Source: Microbispora sp. H13382 (GTDB taxonomy: Bacteria; Actinomycetota; Actinomycetes; Streptosporangiales; Streptosporangiaceae). Taken from it: DNA of 64,000 bases. The stretch's first letter is position 1. Every line of letters starts with the position of its first letter. Positions 46,206 to 54,600 of this stretch are shown here, one piece after another. The notes beneath the pieces were generated by a model. It was not told the DNA's origin and searched no databases. It saw only the letters and a program-made list of their open reading frames with translations. The position numbers and the translations under genes are program-made. The stretch covers positions 62,001-126,000 of the forward strand of contig NZ_JABBXA010000020.1 in assembly GCF_014161445.1 (NCBI RefSeq), given 5' to 3'.

Positions 46206-46567
46206 CCGGCGGCGCCCCTGACATGTTCCAGCATGGCGACGCCCTTCTCCAGGTTGAGCGCCGTCCGCACGCCGCCCAGCGACAGGCCGAGCTCGACGAG
46301 TGTGATCGCCACCGCGGGACGCATGCCGACCACCACGGTCTCGGCGTCGAGCATGCGGGTCATCGCGGCGATCGTGGAGAGCATCCGGCCGATGAACGAG
46401 TCGACGATCTCCACGGCCGTGATGTCGATGATGACCCCTCGCGCTCCCGAGGAGACCACCATGTCCGCCAGATCCTCCTGCAGGGCCAGCACGCTCTGGT
46501 CGTCCAGGTCGATCTGGATCGAGACGATCAGGATGTCGCCGAGCTTGAGAATCGGCACACGTTCCAT
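46202..46567 (-). CDS. rsbS: stressosome scaffold RsbS
   Basis: A 121-residue single STAS domain. The phosphorylatable serine is Ser57 in VEIVDSFIGRML, at the place of Bacillus Ser59. It forms the stressosome core with RsbR and holds RsbT until phosphorylated. It overlaps rsbR by one base (TGATG) and rsbT by four. Confidence 0.93.
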   Translation of the reverse strand: MERVPILKLGDILIVSIQIDLDDQSVLALQEDLADMVVSSGARGVIIDITAVEIVDSFIGRMLSTIAAMTRMLDAETVVVGMRPAVAITLVELGLSLGGVRTALNLEKGVAMLEHVRGAAG

Positions 46568-47409
46568 CAGCCGCGCTCCGCCCTGACCGCCACCCGCGTC
46601 CGCGCGGCACCCGTGATCTCCACGCCACTCCGCTTCAGCGCGTAGGACAACGCGTCCGCCAGCGAGGCCTTGGTGACGATGTCGCCGAACTCGATGCCCA
46701 GCGTGACGATCGTGTGCGCGATCTGCGGGCGGATGCCGGAGATCACGCACTCCGCGCCCATCAGGCGGGCCGCGACGACGGTCTTGAGCAGGTGCTGGGC
46801 GACCTGCGTGTCGACGGCCGGCACGCCGGTGATGTCGATGACCGCGTGCTCCGAGCCCGTTTCGACCAGGGTCTGCAGCAGCTTCTCCATGACGACCTGG
46901 GTGCGGGCCGAGTCGAGCGTGCCGACGAGCGGTACGGCGACGATGCCCTCCCACAGCTTGACCACCGGCGTCGACAGCTCGAGCAGCTGCTCGGCCTGGT
47001 CCAGCATGATCTTCTCGCGGGCGGCGGAGTAGGTCTCGAAGGTGTACAGACCGAGATCGTCGATGAGCCGGGAGAACCACACGAAGCCGCGCAGCGCCTC
47101 CGGGCCTCCGTCGTCCTCGACCACCTCGTACAACGCCTCCTTGAGGGAGAACACCAGCCGCGCGGTGTCGGAGGGCGTGTACCCCTGGCGGACGCGTGCG
47201 CGGGAGAGCTCGGCGAGCAGCCCGCGTACGTCGGCCAGGTCTCCTTCCTCGCCGCTGATCGCGGTGCGCAACGCCTGGTAGAGGTCACGGAGCTCGTCTG
47301 GGGACGCTCCGGACAGTTGAGTCCACCGCCGGAGCAGCCGCTCCTCGCTGGACAGGAAGAGATCCACAATGCGCCGCCTGGCGGCTTCCGCGGGAACGCT
47401 CACCCTCAT
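46567..47409 (-). CDS. rsbR: stressosome sensor RsbR
   Basis: A 280-residue protein with a non-haem globin-like N-terminal sensor (residues about 10-140; FVWFSRLIDDLGLYTFETYS) and a C-terminal STAS domain. The two RsbT phosphorylation sites are conserved: Thr164 in PLVGTLDSART and Thr201 in VPAVDTQVAQHLLKT, matching Bacillus Thr171 and Thr205. It is the first gene of the stressosome operon, 78 bp after fur. The signal sensed by the N-terminus is unknown. Confidence 0.93.
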   Translation of the reverse strand: MRVSVPAEAARRRIVDLFLSSEERLLRRWTQLSGASPDELRDLYQALRTAISGEEGDLADVRGLLAELSRARVRQGYTPSDTARLVFSLKEALYEVVEDDGGPEALRGFVWFSRLIDDLGLYTFETYSAAREKIMLDQAEQLLELSTPVVKLWEGIVAVPLVGTLDSARTQVVMEKLLQTLVETGSEHAVIDITGVPAVDTQVAQHLLKTVVAARLMGAECVISGIRPQIAHTIVTLGIEFGDIVTKASLADALSYALKRSGVEITGAARTRVAVRAERG

Positions 47410-47487
47410 CTCCTGACGAATCGGCGTGCTGCTCCACTCGACACGCTACCGGCCCCAGGTCAACGCTCCCAAAGCGGGCCATAACCG

Positions 47488-47901
47488 TCAAAGACGGCAT
47501 TTACGACAATTGCCGAAGATAGTGAGATGACGGACGTCGGTGGCGAACCCGAGCTCGGTGTCGAGGGCGGAGACGAGGCCGTCCACCATGCCGGGAGCGA
47601 CCTCGGTCACCTCGCCGCAGCCCCGGCAGACGAGGTGGACGTGGTCGGCCTCGGAGGCGAGGTGATAGGTGGGGGCGCCGTGCCCGAGATGCGTGTGCGT
47701 GACCAGCCCGAGCTCCTCCAGCAGCTCCAGGGTCCGGTAGACGGTCGAGATGTTGACACCCCTCGCCGTCCGCTGCACGCGCGAACAGATGTCCTCGGGG
47801 GTGGCGTGCCCGAGTTCGGTGACCGCTTCCAGCACGAGCTGACGCTGGGGGGTGATCCGGTAGCCGCGCGCCCGCAGCTCCTCGTGCCAAGTCTCGGCCA
47901 T
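47488..47901 (-). CDS. Fur family metalloregulator
   Basis: A 137-residue Fur-family repressor. The DNA-binding part is ELRARGYRITPQRQLVLEAV and GVNISTVYRTLELLEELGLV. The metal-binding half has HVHLVCRGCGEVTEV and the C-terminal GNCRKCRL, forming a Cys4 structural zinc site, plus sensory His/Glu residues. Fur, Zur and related specificities cannot be told apart from sequence alone. ATG 47901 is preferred to the in-frame ATG at 47934. Confidence 0.88.
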   Translation of the reverse strand: MAETWHEELRARGYRITPQRQLVLEAVTELGHATPEDICSRVQRTARGVNISTVYRTLELLEELGLVTHTHLGHGAPTYHLASEADHVHLVCRGCGEVTEVAPGMVDGLVSALDTELGFATDVRHLTIFGNCRKCRL

Positions 47902-47911
47902 GCCCCAGAGT

Positions 47912-47946
47912 TTAGGTCGTGCCCGACGAAACATGCCCTACAAGGG
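47912..47946. repeat. dispersed short repeat, copy 3
   Basis: The sequence ttaggtcgtgcccgacgaaa followed by catgcccta, directly upstream of the fur start. It matches the copies at 28311 and 40310. Its contact with the fur promoter makes an operator role possible for this copy. Confidence 0.6.
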
Positions 47947-48062
47947 AGCACTCCATGGCCGTGCCGGGGGTGCATCTCCCCGGCAGTCGCAGGAGGAGAG
48001 GGAAGTTCGCCGGATTAATCGTTTGCCCGCGCCCGCGCCGCTCGCATAGCGTGAAGGCACGC

Positions 48063-48125
48063 AGAAGGGAGGTGGTCCAAACAATGGTTGATCATTCTTG
48101 GGCTAGCGAGGTGGCTGTCCGCTAG
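48063..48125 (+). CDS. 13-codon leader ORF with extended Shine-Dalgarno
   Basis: An ATG at 48084 opens MVDHSWASEVAVR and a TAG stop at 48123-48125. It is preceded at 48063-48078 by a sequence that fits the reverse complement of the 16S rRNA 3' end at 14 of 16 positions, a far longer match than any other ribosome site I saw here. It lies antisense to nothing, between fur and the nitrobindin gene, and is followed by a structured terminator. No amino-acid run suggests classic attenuation. Coordinates include the ribosome site. Confidence 0.5.
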   Translation, partial: RREVVQTMVDHSWASEVAVR

Positions 48126-48192
48126 GACTCGTCCATCTGGGCCTTCCGTCTGGATGTCGTACGACGTCCCGGCGAATCCTCGACAGACACCG

Positions 48193-48296
48193 GAACCCCG
48201 GGCAGCCGGCGGCCGCGGACGACTTCCGTCCCCGGCCATGGTCCAGCCGGCCCGCCTCTTCAGGAGGCGGAGCGCGCCCGGGGTTCTTTCTTTTCC
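48193..48296 (+). terminator. large structured terminator after the short ORF
   Basis: The outer 11-bp stem gaaccccgggc (48193-48203) / gcccggggttc (48276-48286) encloses an inner hairpin, ccgcctc/gaggcgg (48252-48270). It is followed by a T-rich run on the plus strand. It ends a plus-strand transcript of about 240 nt that would hold only the 13-codon ORF, and may also serve the nitrobindin gene from the other side. Confidence 0.6.
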
Positions 48297-48298
48297 CC

Positions 48299-48790
48299 TT
48301 ACTCCTCGAAGTCGCCGACCCGCTTGAGCTCCGCCGAGGCGTGCGACTGCAGCGGATGCCCCATCGCCGACATGTCGTAGGCGTACATGAGGTTGCCGTC
48401 GACCAGGCCGTAGAGCCGGTGGCCCGCGTTGTACTCCTTGGCCGTCGTGGTCCGCGCCACCACGTCCGTACGCAGCTCGATCTTGTGGAAGACGACCTCC
48501 CCCACGTAGATCTCCACGATGCCGGTCGGGTGCGCGAGGCACACCTCGATCTGACGCTCGGGCTGGATCCGCCAGAACCCCGTCTCGGTGGACAGGGGCC
48601 GGACCTTGGCGCCCTCCGCGTCGAGCAGCCACGTGCGGCTCTGATAGGTCAGGAACGGCTTCCCGTTGTGCCCGAAGACGATCTCCTGGCCGAAGTTGGC
48701 GCTCTCCATGGTGGGATAGCCGATCACCCCGGCCCCCTCCCAGCGGCCTAGGAGGAAGGCGATCGGCTCGAGGTCGGGATGTACGTCCAT
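48299..48790 (-). CDS. nitrobindin-like haem-binding protein (FABP/DUF1794)
   Basis: A 163-residue beta-barrel protein of the nitrobindin/FABP-like family. The diagnostic opening is LEPIAFLLGRWEGAGVIGYP, followed by GNGKPFL-type strand FGHNGKPFLTYQSRTWLL. The haem-ligand His of nitrobindins near the C-terminus is probably in GHPLQSHASAELKRV. Known members bind ferric haem and isomerise peroxynitrite. ATG 48790 is used; an in-frame GTG at 48796 is possible. Confidence 0.85.
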   Translation of the reverse strand: MDVHPDLEPIAFLLGRWEGAGVIGYPTMESANFGQEIVFGHNGKPFLTYQSRTWLLDAEGAKVRPLSTETGFWRIQPERQIEVCLAHPTGIVEIYVGEVVFHKIELRTDVVARTTTAKEYNAGHRLYGLVDGNLMYAYDMSAMGHPLQSHASAELKRVGDFEE

Positions 48791-48879
48791 GGACACGAGC
48801 TTAGAGCCGCGCGAACGGCCCCTCGCACCATGCGCGGCATGTGCGGATTGCCCAACTTGTACGGCAGGCCGCAGCGCGG

Positions 48880-49071
48880 CGCCGATCCCGGCGGACTAGG
48901 CTCTCAGTGCCGCGACCGCCGGGATTTGCCCGGACGGAGCGGTGTCCAGAGTGGTGCATCGCAAGGCGGAGGAGGAGCTCGTAGCCGGAGGCTACGGGCG
49001 ACGACGACAACGCAGCGAGGTGCCGCTCTGGGCGACGCGACGGGGCAAAGATCGGCGGGAGGGGCACGAAT
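48880..49071 (+). other. structured 5' leader of the DsrE gene
   Basis: About 190 bp with no credible protein gene before the DsrE ATG. It contains the hairpin gtagcc-gga-ggctac (48981-48995) flanked by purine-rich ggcggaggaggag and by cgacgacgacaacgcagcg, and ends in the GGGAGGGG ribosome site at 49057-49064. The base pattern suggests a folded leader RNA, but it fits no riboswitch class I know. Confidence 0.35.
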
Positions 49072-49434
49072 ATGGCACGATCACTGGTGATCAAGGTGAC
49101 GGCCGGGGCGGATGCCCCGGAGCGCTGCAACCAGGCGTTCACGGTCGCGGCGGCCGCGCTGGCGAGCGGAGTCCCGGTCTCGCTGTGGCTGACGGGCGAG
49201 TCCTCGTGGTTCGCGCTGCCGGGACGGGCCAAGGAGTTCACTCTGGCCGAGGCCGCCCCGCTGGAGGACATGCTCGACGCCGTGCTCGCGGCCGGCAGGG
49301 TCACGCTGTGCACCCAGTGCGCGGCCCGCAGGGGCATCACCGTCGACGACGTGATCGACGGCGTACGCATCGCCGGGGCCTCCACGTTCGTCGAGGAGGC
49401 CCTGGGCGAGGGCGTGCAGGCGCTGATCTACTGA
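49072..49434 (+). CDS. DsrE family protein
   Basis: A 120-residue DsrE/DsrF-like protein. The fold elements are LVIKVTAGADAPERCNQAFT, ALASGVPVSLWLTGESSWF and VTLCTQCAARRGI, the last holding a Cys-x2-Cys at about residues 81-84 where DsrE proteins have their sulfur-carrier cysteine. A role in sulfur relay is possible. ATG 49072 has a strong GGGAGGGG site. A terminator hairpin follows the stop. Confidence 0.78.
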   Translation: MARSLVIKVTAGADAPERCNQAFTVAAAALASGVPVSLWLTGESSWFALPGRAKEFTLAEAAPLEDMLDAVLAAGRVTLCTQCAARRGITVDDVIDGVRIAGASTFVEEALGEGVQALIY

Positions 49435-49455
49435 CCGGCCGGATTCACCGGCCGG
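49435..49455. terminator. short terminator hairpin
   Basis: The stem ccggccgg / ccggccgg around loop attca, 1-2 bp after the DsrE stop and between convergent genes. Confidence 0.6.
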
Positions 49456-49511
49456 TCAGCTCGGCAGCACCGCGTCAGCTGGGTAGCACCGCGTCAGCTG
49501 GGCAGCACCGC
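49455..49511. repeat. tandem 19-bp repeat across the gatD stop codon
   Basis: Three consecutive 19-bp units starting at 49455, 49474 and 49493, differing at only two positions (c/g at the eighth, c/t at the eleventh). The last unit is the end of gatD itself, including its stop; the other two repeat that end downstream, so AVLPS-stop is spelled three times. Confidence 0.85.
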
Positions 49512-50201
49512 GCGCAGGCGTTCGTCGCGCAGCGCCTGATACCAGCTGTCGTCGATCGGCGGCAGCGGTCCGGTCACCCAGCTCAGCAGCAGGTCGGCCA
49601 GCGCGGGGTTGCGCGCGAGCGCCGGGCCGTGCAGGTAGGTGCCGACGACGCGGCCCGCGTAGCAGCCCTCCGTGCCGTCGCCGTTGCCGGTGCCGACGAT
49701 CGTCCGCGACAGCGGGCGCACGCCGGGGCCGAGCCTCGTCACACCCATGTGGTTCTCGAACCCCGTCAGCGTGGGCAGCCCCAGCGCGGGGTCGACCTCC
49801 GCTGCCAGCTCGCCGACCGCGCGCCGCTCGCCGCGGCCCGAGCTGATGTCCAGCAGCCCGAGGCCGGGCACCGGCTGGCCCTCCTCGCCGCCGAACACCG
49901 TGCCCATGATCTGGTAACCGGCGCAGACCGCCAGCAGGGCCGCACCGCGCTGGATCGCGGCGTGCAGGCCGCCGTCGCGGCGCAGCCGCTCGGCCCCGAG
50001 GATCTGCGGCCGGTCCTCGCCGCCGCCGATCAGGTAGACGTCGCCCTGCTGCGGCACGGGGTCGGACGAGCGCACGTGGACGGTCCTGGTCCGGATGCCC
50101 CGGGCCCGGGCCCGCTGCTCCAGCACCAGGACGTTGCCCTGGTCCCCGTACGTGCTGAGCAGGTCGGGATAGATCCAGACGATGGACAATTCAGACTGCA
50201 C
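49494..50201 (-). CDS. gatD: lipid II isoglutaminyl synthase, glutaminase subunit
   Basis: A 235-residue class I glutamine amidotransferase. The nucleophile Cys is in LLAVCAGYQIMG, with YLIGGGEDRPQ as oxyanion region and TYLHGPALARNPALADLLL holding the catalytic His. GatD supplies ammonia to MurT, which amidates the D-Glu of lipid II to D-isoglutamine. It overlaps murT by 11 bp on the same strand, so the complex is cotranslated. The 3' end is tandemly duplicated beyond the stop. Confidence 0.9.
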   Translation of the reverse strand: MQSELSIVWIYPDLLSTYGDQGNVLVLEQRARARGIRTRTVHVRSSDPVPQQGDVYLIGGGEDRPQILGAERLRRDGGLHAAIQRGAALLAVCAGYQIMGTVFGGEEGQPVPGLGLLDISSGRGERRAVGELAAEVDPALGLPTLTGFENHMGVTRLGPGVRPLSRTIVGTGNGDGTEGCYAGRVVGTYLHGPALARNPALADLLLSWVTGPLPPIDDSWYQALRDERLRAVLPS

Positions 50202-51465
50202 GGCCGAACTCCGCTCGGATCTGCTGGAACGCGGTGTAGTTGGCGATCACGTCGATCTTGCCGGGCGCGAGCGCCGCCACCGCCCGCTCGAACGAGTCGC
50301 AGAGCTGGAAGGGCACCTCGGCCACGGCCAGCCGCAGTGCGAGGTCGAGGCGGCGCTCGCCGGTGACGAGGACGGGCCTGCCGCGCAGGATGCGGTAGTC
50401 GACGTCCCACAGCCAGGAGGTGTCGCGGCCGTCCGGCCCCTGGGCGTTGACCGACAGGATGATCGGCAGCGCCGGGTCGGCGACGTCGAACGCCTCCAGC
50501 CAGCCGGCCGGGTTCTTGGACAGCAGCAGCCGCAGCGAGCGGCCGTCCCGCTCGACGGTCGTGTAACGCCCGGCGACCGAGGTGACCGTACGCAGCCTGG
50601 GCAGCGCCCGGGCGGGATCGAGGCCGAGCGTCGCGGCGACCGCCAGCGCGACGGCGGCGTTCGCCCGGTTGGCCTGGCCCGGGAGCTGAAGGTCCAGGCG
50701 CCAGTGCTGGCCGCGCGGGTCGGTCACGTACTCCCCGTCGAGCACCCAGCTCGGCTCCGGCCTGCGGAAGGAGCACTCACGGCACGCCCAGCGCGAGTCG
50801 GCGAGCTGGGCCGGGGTGAGACCCTGACCGCCGTTGCCGAACCCGGCGCGGTCGAGCGGGCCGCCGCACTCGGGGCAACACCAGGAGTCCTCGCGCCAGC
50901 GCTGCCCCGCGGCCACCCACGTGACCTGGGCGGCCGTGGAGGCGCCCCAGGTCACCAGCGGGTCGTCGCAGTTGGCGATCACGTGGGTGGGCCGGCCGGC
51001 GAGCGCGCGGCGCCACTTCTGGGCCAGCAGCCAGATTTCCGCGGCCCGGTCCATCTGGTCGCGGCTGAGGTTCATGAGGCAGACGATGCCGGCCTCTGTG
51101 GTGTCGAGGACCTCGGGGAGGTACTTCTCGTCGACCTCCAGCACGCCGTACGGCGCGTCCTTGTTGGAGGCGAGCGCCGACACGTGCCCGGCGGGCATGT
51201 TGGCCCCGAAGGCGTTCGTCGCCACGTCGCCGACCTCCTGCAGCGCCGAGGTGATCAGGCGTGTCGTCGTGGTCTTGCCGTTCGTGGCGCTGACCAGGAC
51301 GAGCTTGCGGTCGGCCGCGAGCTTGCGCAGCAGGTCGGGCTCCAGCATGAGGCCGACCCTGCCGCCGATCACCGAGCCGTCGCCACGCCCGGTGGCCCTG
51401 GACAGCGTCGCGGCCGTGCGGCCAAGGGCGCTGGCGAGCTGCGCCCGCAACGGAAGCTGACTCAT
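50191..51465 (-). CDS. murT: lipid II isoglutaminyl synthase, MurT subunit
   Basis: A 424-residue Mur ligase-like protein. The ATP loop is LVLVSATNGKTTTTRL, and the Mur central-domain features MNLSRDQMDRAAE and VIANCDDPL follow. A Cys4 zinc ribbon typical of MurT is present (SWCCPECGGPLD, then RWACRECSF). The C-terminal DUF1727 domain ends FQQIRAEFGRAV. It activates lipid II for amidation and pairs with GatD. It is the first gene of the unit. Confidence 0.93.
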   Translation of the reverse strand: MSQLPLRAQLASALGRTAATLSRATGRGDGSVIGGRVGLMLEPDLLRKLAADRKLVLVSATNGKTTTTRLITSALQEVGDVATNAFGANMPAGHVSALASNKDAPYGVLEVDEKYLPEVLDTTEAGIVCLMNLSRDQMDRAAEIWLLAQKWRRALAGRPTHVIANCDDPLVTWGASTAAQVTWVAAGQRWREDSWCCPECGGPLDRAGFGNGGQGLTPAQLADSRWACRECSFRRPEPSWVLDGEYVTDPRGQHWRLDLQLPGQANRANAAVALAVAATLGLDPARALPRLRTVTSVAGRYTTVERDGRSLRLLLSKNPAGWLEAFDVADPALPIILSVNAQGPDGRDTSWLWDVDYRILRGRPVLVTGERRLDLALRLAVAEVPFQLCDSFERAVAALAPGKIDVIANYTAFQQIRAEFGRAV

Positions 51466-51623
51466 GCCGCGATCCTAATGCCCCTCCTGACGCGGGCGAT
51501 TCCGCGGATCTGCAAGATCACGTACGGCTTTCGCCCAGGCAGGACGCGTACGGCCGAGGTTTGTGCATGATCACGGAGTGCTCGGGCCCAGGTCAGGGGT
51601 AGTGCGTGCGACCAATTACGAGA

Positions 51624-54600
51624 TCACGCGCCGAAGGACAGCTCGGCGGGGGTGTCGCCGTCGAACGGCAGGACGAAACGGCGCGGCCAGGACAGCACGG
51701 TCTCCAGCCAGCCCGCGCTCATCGTCTGGGCCACGTATTTGACCCGCTCGCGCGGCTCGACCCCGATGGCGACCGTCGTCACGTCACGCTGGATGCCCTC
51801 GTGCTCGTCGTCGCCCAGGATGACGCGCCAGGCCAGCGCGCGGTTGCGGTCCACCTCCATCGACAGCGGGTGGTGGCGCAGCGCCTTGGCGCGGTGGCCG
51901 AGCAACTCGGTGCGCACGCCGACCGCGACCCCGCCCTCGGCCGGCTCGGCGCCGTTGACCCCCTGGTGGGGGTACGGCCGGCCGGCGGGGTCGGTGCCGA
52001 ACAGCGGATACTCCATCGCCGGGGCGGGACTGCGCAGGTTGGGCGCGGGATGGCCGAAGGGGAACAACCGGTCCACCTCGTGCAGCCAGCGGACCTGCGG
52101 GATGACCCAGGCGGCGCCCGGCCGGTCGCCCGCCCGCATCGGCGGGTCGCCCTCCGCGCCGTCCGCCTGGCCGGCCGCGAGCAGTCCGGCGGCGACCTCG
52201 GCGGCCTTCTCGGTGAGCAGCGCGGGGTCGAACCACGTGCGCAGCGACCAGGCGCGGCGCGAGACCGACCGCTCGACCAGCGTGGCCAGCAGGCACTCGC
52301 GCCGCTTGGCCGGCAGCTCCGCCCAGATGTCGGCGAGCACGCGCGGCACGCCGGGCAGCGACCGGTTCGTCACGAACGCCAGGACGACCGTGTCGGTCCA
52401 GATCCGCAGCCACGCCCACTCCGGGGCCACCGCGAGCAGGTCGGCCTCGCGCAGCTCGACCAGCGTGCAGGCCTTCCCCGTACGGCACTCGCGCCCGCAG
52501 GCGGCCGAGCGGCGCCCGCAGATCGGCGGCACCGGGCCGAGCGTCTCACGCTCGCGGTCCTCGCCCAGCGGCACCTGGACGCGCAGCGGGCGGTCCATGC
52601 CGTCGGCGAACACCGCGGCGAAGCCCGGCTGGAGCGAAACCACCTGGCGCGACTGGTCCTCGCTGAGGTTCATCGCCGCGCCGACGAGCGCCCGGTCGTC
52701 CTCGGCCGGGAGCCGGTGCACCACCTTCAGCGCCGTGTTCTTGACGACGTCGGAGACGAGCTTGGTCGGGATCTGCTCGGCCACGATGATGCCCTCGCCG
52801 TACGCCCTGATCTCGGCGAGCATCCCGGCCAGCAGCTCGACCGCGTGCGTGGAGGCGCGCTGGGAGCCCCGGTCGCGCAGCAGCCGGTGGGCCTCCTCGA
52901 TGACGATGACGTGCCGCAGGCCGCCCGCGCCGTCCTCGCCCCGCGGTTCGGAGCGGGCGCGCATCCGCAGGTGCTCGACGATGCGGATGATCAGCGTGCC
53001 CATGAGAAACGCCTTGTCCTCGTCGTTGGCCACGTCCTCGATGGCGAGCACGACGTTGCGCTGGAGCAGGCCGCCTATGTCGGCCGGGTGGCCGCCCTCG
53101 AAGAACCGGCCCGCGCTGCCCACCCGCAGGCTGCGCAGGCGCAGGCTGATGAACCCCTCGACGTCGGCCTGGACCTCGTTGCCGTACCCGATCTCCTGGA
53201 TGACTTCCAGCGCGTGCTGCTGGAGCTGCTCCAGGGTCGGCACGGCCGGCTGCACGGCGGCCCCCGGGATGCCGCCGCCGGTGACCACGTCCCAGCCGTT
53301 GGCCTCGTAGACGCGCTGCAGCGCCAGCGACATGATCTGCGGGAACGGCTCCTCGGCGTCGAAGGCCGCCATGAACAGCGCCCTGACCATGTCGATGTGG
53401 GCCTGCACCGGGTAGCCCGGCTCGGGCGCGAGCGGGTTGACGCTGATCGGCACGTTGTCGGGCGCCGAAGGGTTGATGACGGTCAGCGGCGCGAGGTGCT
53501 CGACCCGGCCGGCCATCGCGGCGTACTCCGACTTGGCCGGCTCGATGGCCAGCCACGGGATGCCCGCTTTGGTGAGCTGCTCCAGCAGGTGACGTACGGT
53601 CTGCGACTTGCCCGAGCCGGTGGCGCCGGTGACGAAGGCGTGGCGGTTCAGCGTGGCGAGCGGCACCCGGAACGTTCCGACCGCGCGGTCCTGCCCGTCG
53701 ACGATCGCGCCGAGGTCGACGGTCTCCGCCGAGCCCTCGACCTCGGCCTCGCTGGTCACGTCGAAGAAGCCCGCGTCGAGCACCCGGACGCCCGGCACCT
53801 CGCGGCGCGGCAGCCCGGCGAGCGCGGCGAGGGCCCCGGCCGTCGCCGCGAACGGCGCCGCCGCGCCGTCGGCCGAATCCTGGAGGTCGACGGTCAGCGC
53901 CTCGCCGAAGCCGTAGACCGACTCGCAGGTGCCGTCGCCGGTCAGGGCGGGCAGCGACATCGCGCTGCGCAGCCGGTAGGGGTGGTGGCTCATCTCCACG
54001 GAGCCGACCAGCACCGGCGCGATCTGGCGCAGTTCGTCGGGACCGGCCGCGCCGGCGAGCACCCGGACGTTCCACAGCCCTGCCTCGCGGAAGGCGTCCA
54101 GCTCCTGCATCCTGCGCTCGGCCCGCTCGGCGTCGAACCGCGACCGCTCCGAGGCGTCGCCGTACTGGCGCAGCACGTTGAGCTGGGTGCGCAGATGGGC
54201 CACCTCGGCGTCGAGCAGGTCGGTCGGCTCGGCGACCACCACCCACGCGAACGGCCGGGACATGAGCGTGACCAGCGTCGACTCGAACAAGGTGGGCCGC
54301 TTGGTCTCGTCGGGCTCCGGCTCGCGCCTGCCGTAGAGCGGCGGCGCCTGCCGGCCCGGGCACGGCGTCCAGACGAGGTCGGCGAGGTCGGCCAGCCACT
54401 CGTCGCCGATCTCCACGCCGCGCGCGCCGCCGGGGAACAGCAGCGGCTGCGGACCGGTGACCGGCGGCTCGGGCGCCGTCGCCGCGCGCCGCGGCGGCTT
54501 GGGCGGTGTGAGCGGCCCCGCGTTGGTGATGAGCTCCAGCGGCGCACCCGAACCCCGCGACAGCCAGCCGATGACGAACGGCCGGTTGCGCTGCGCGGCG

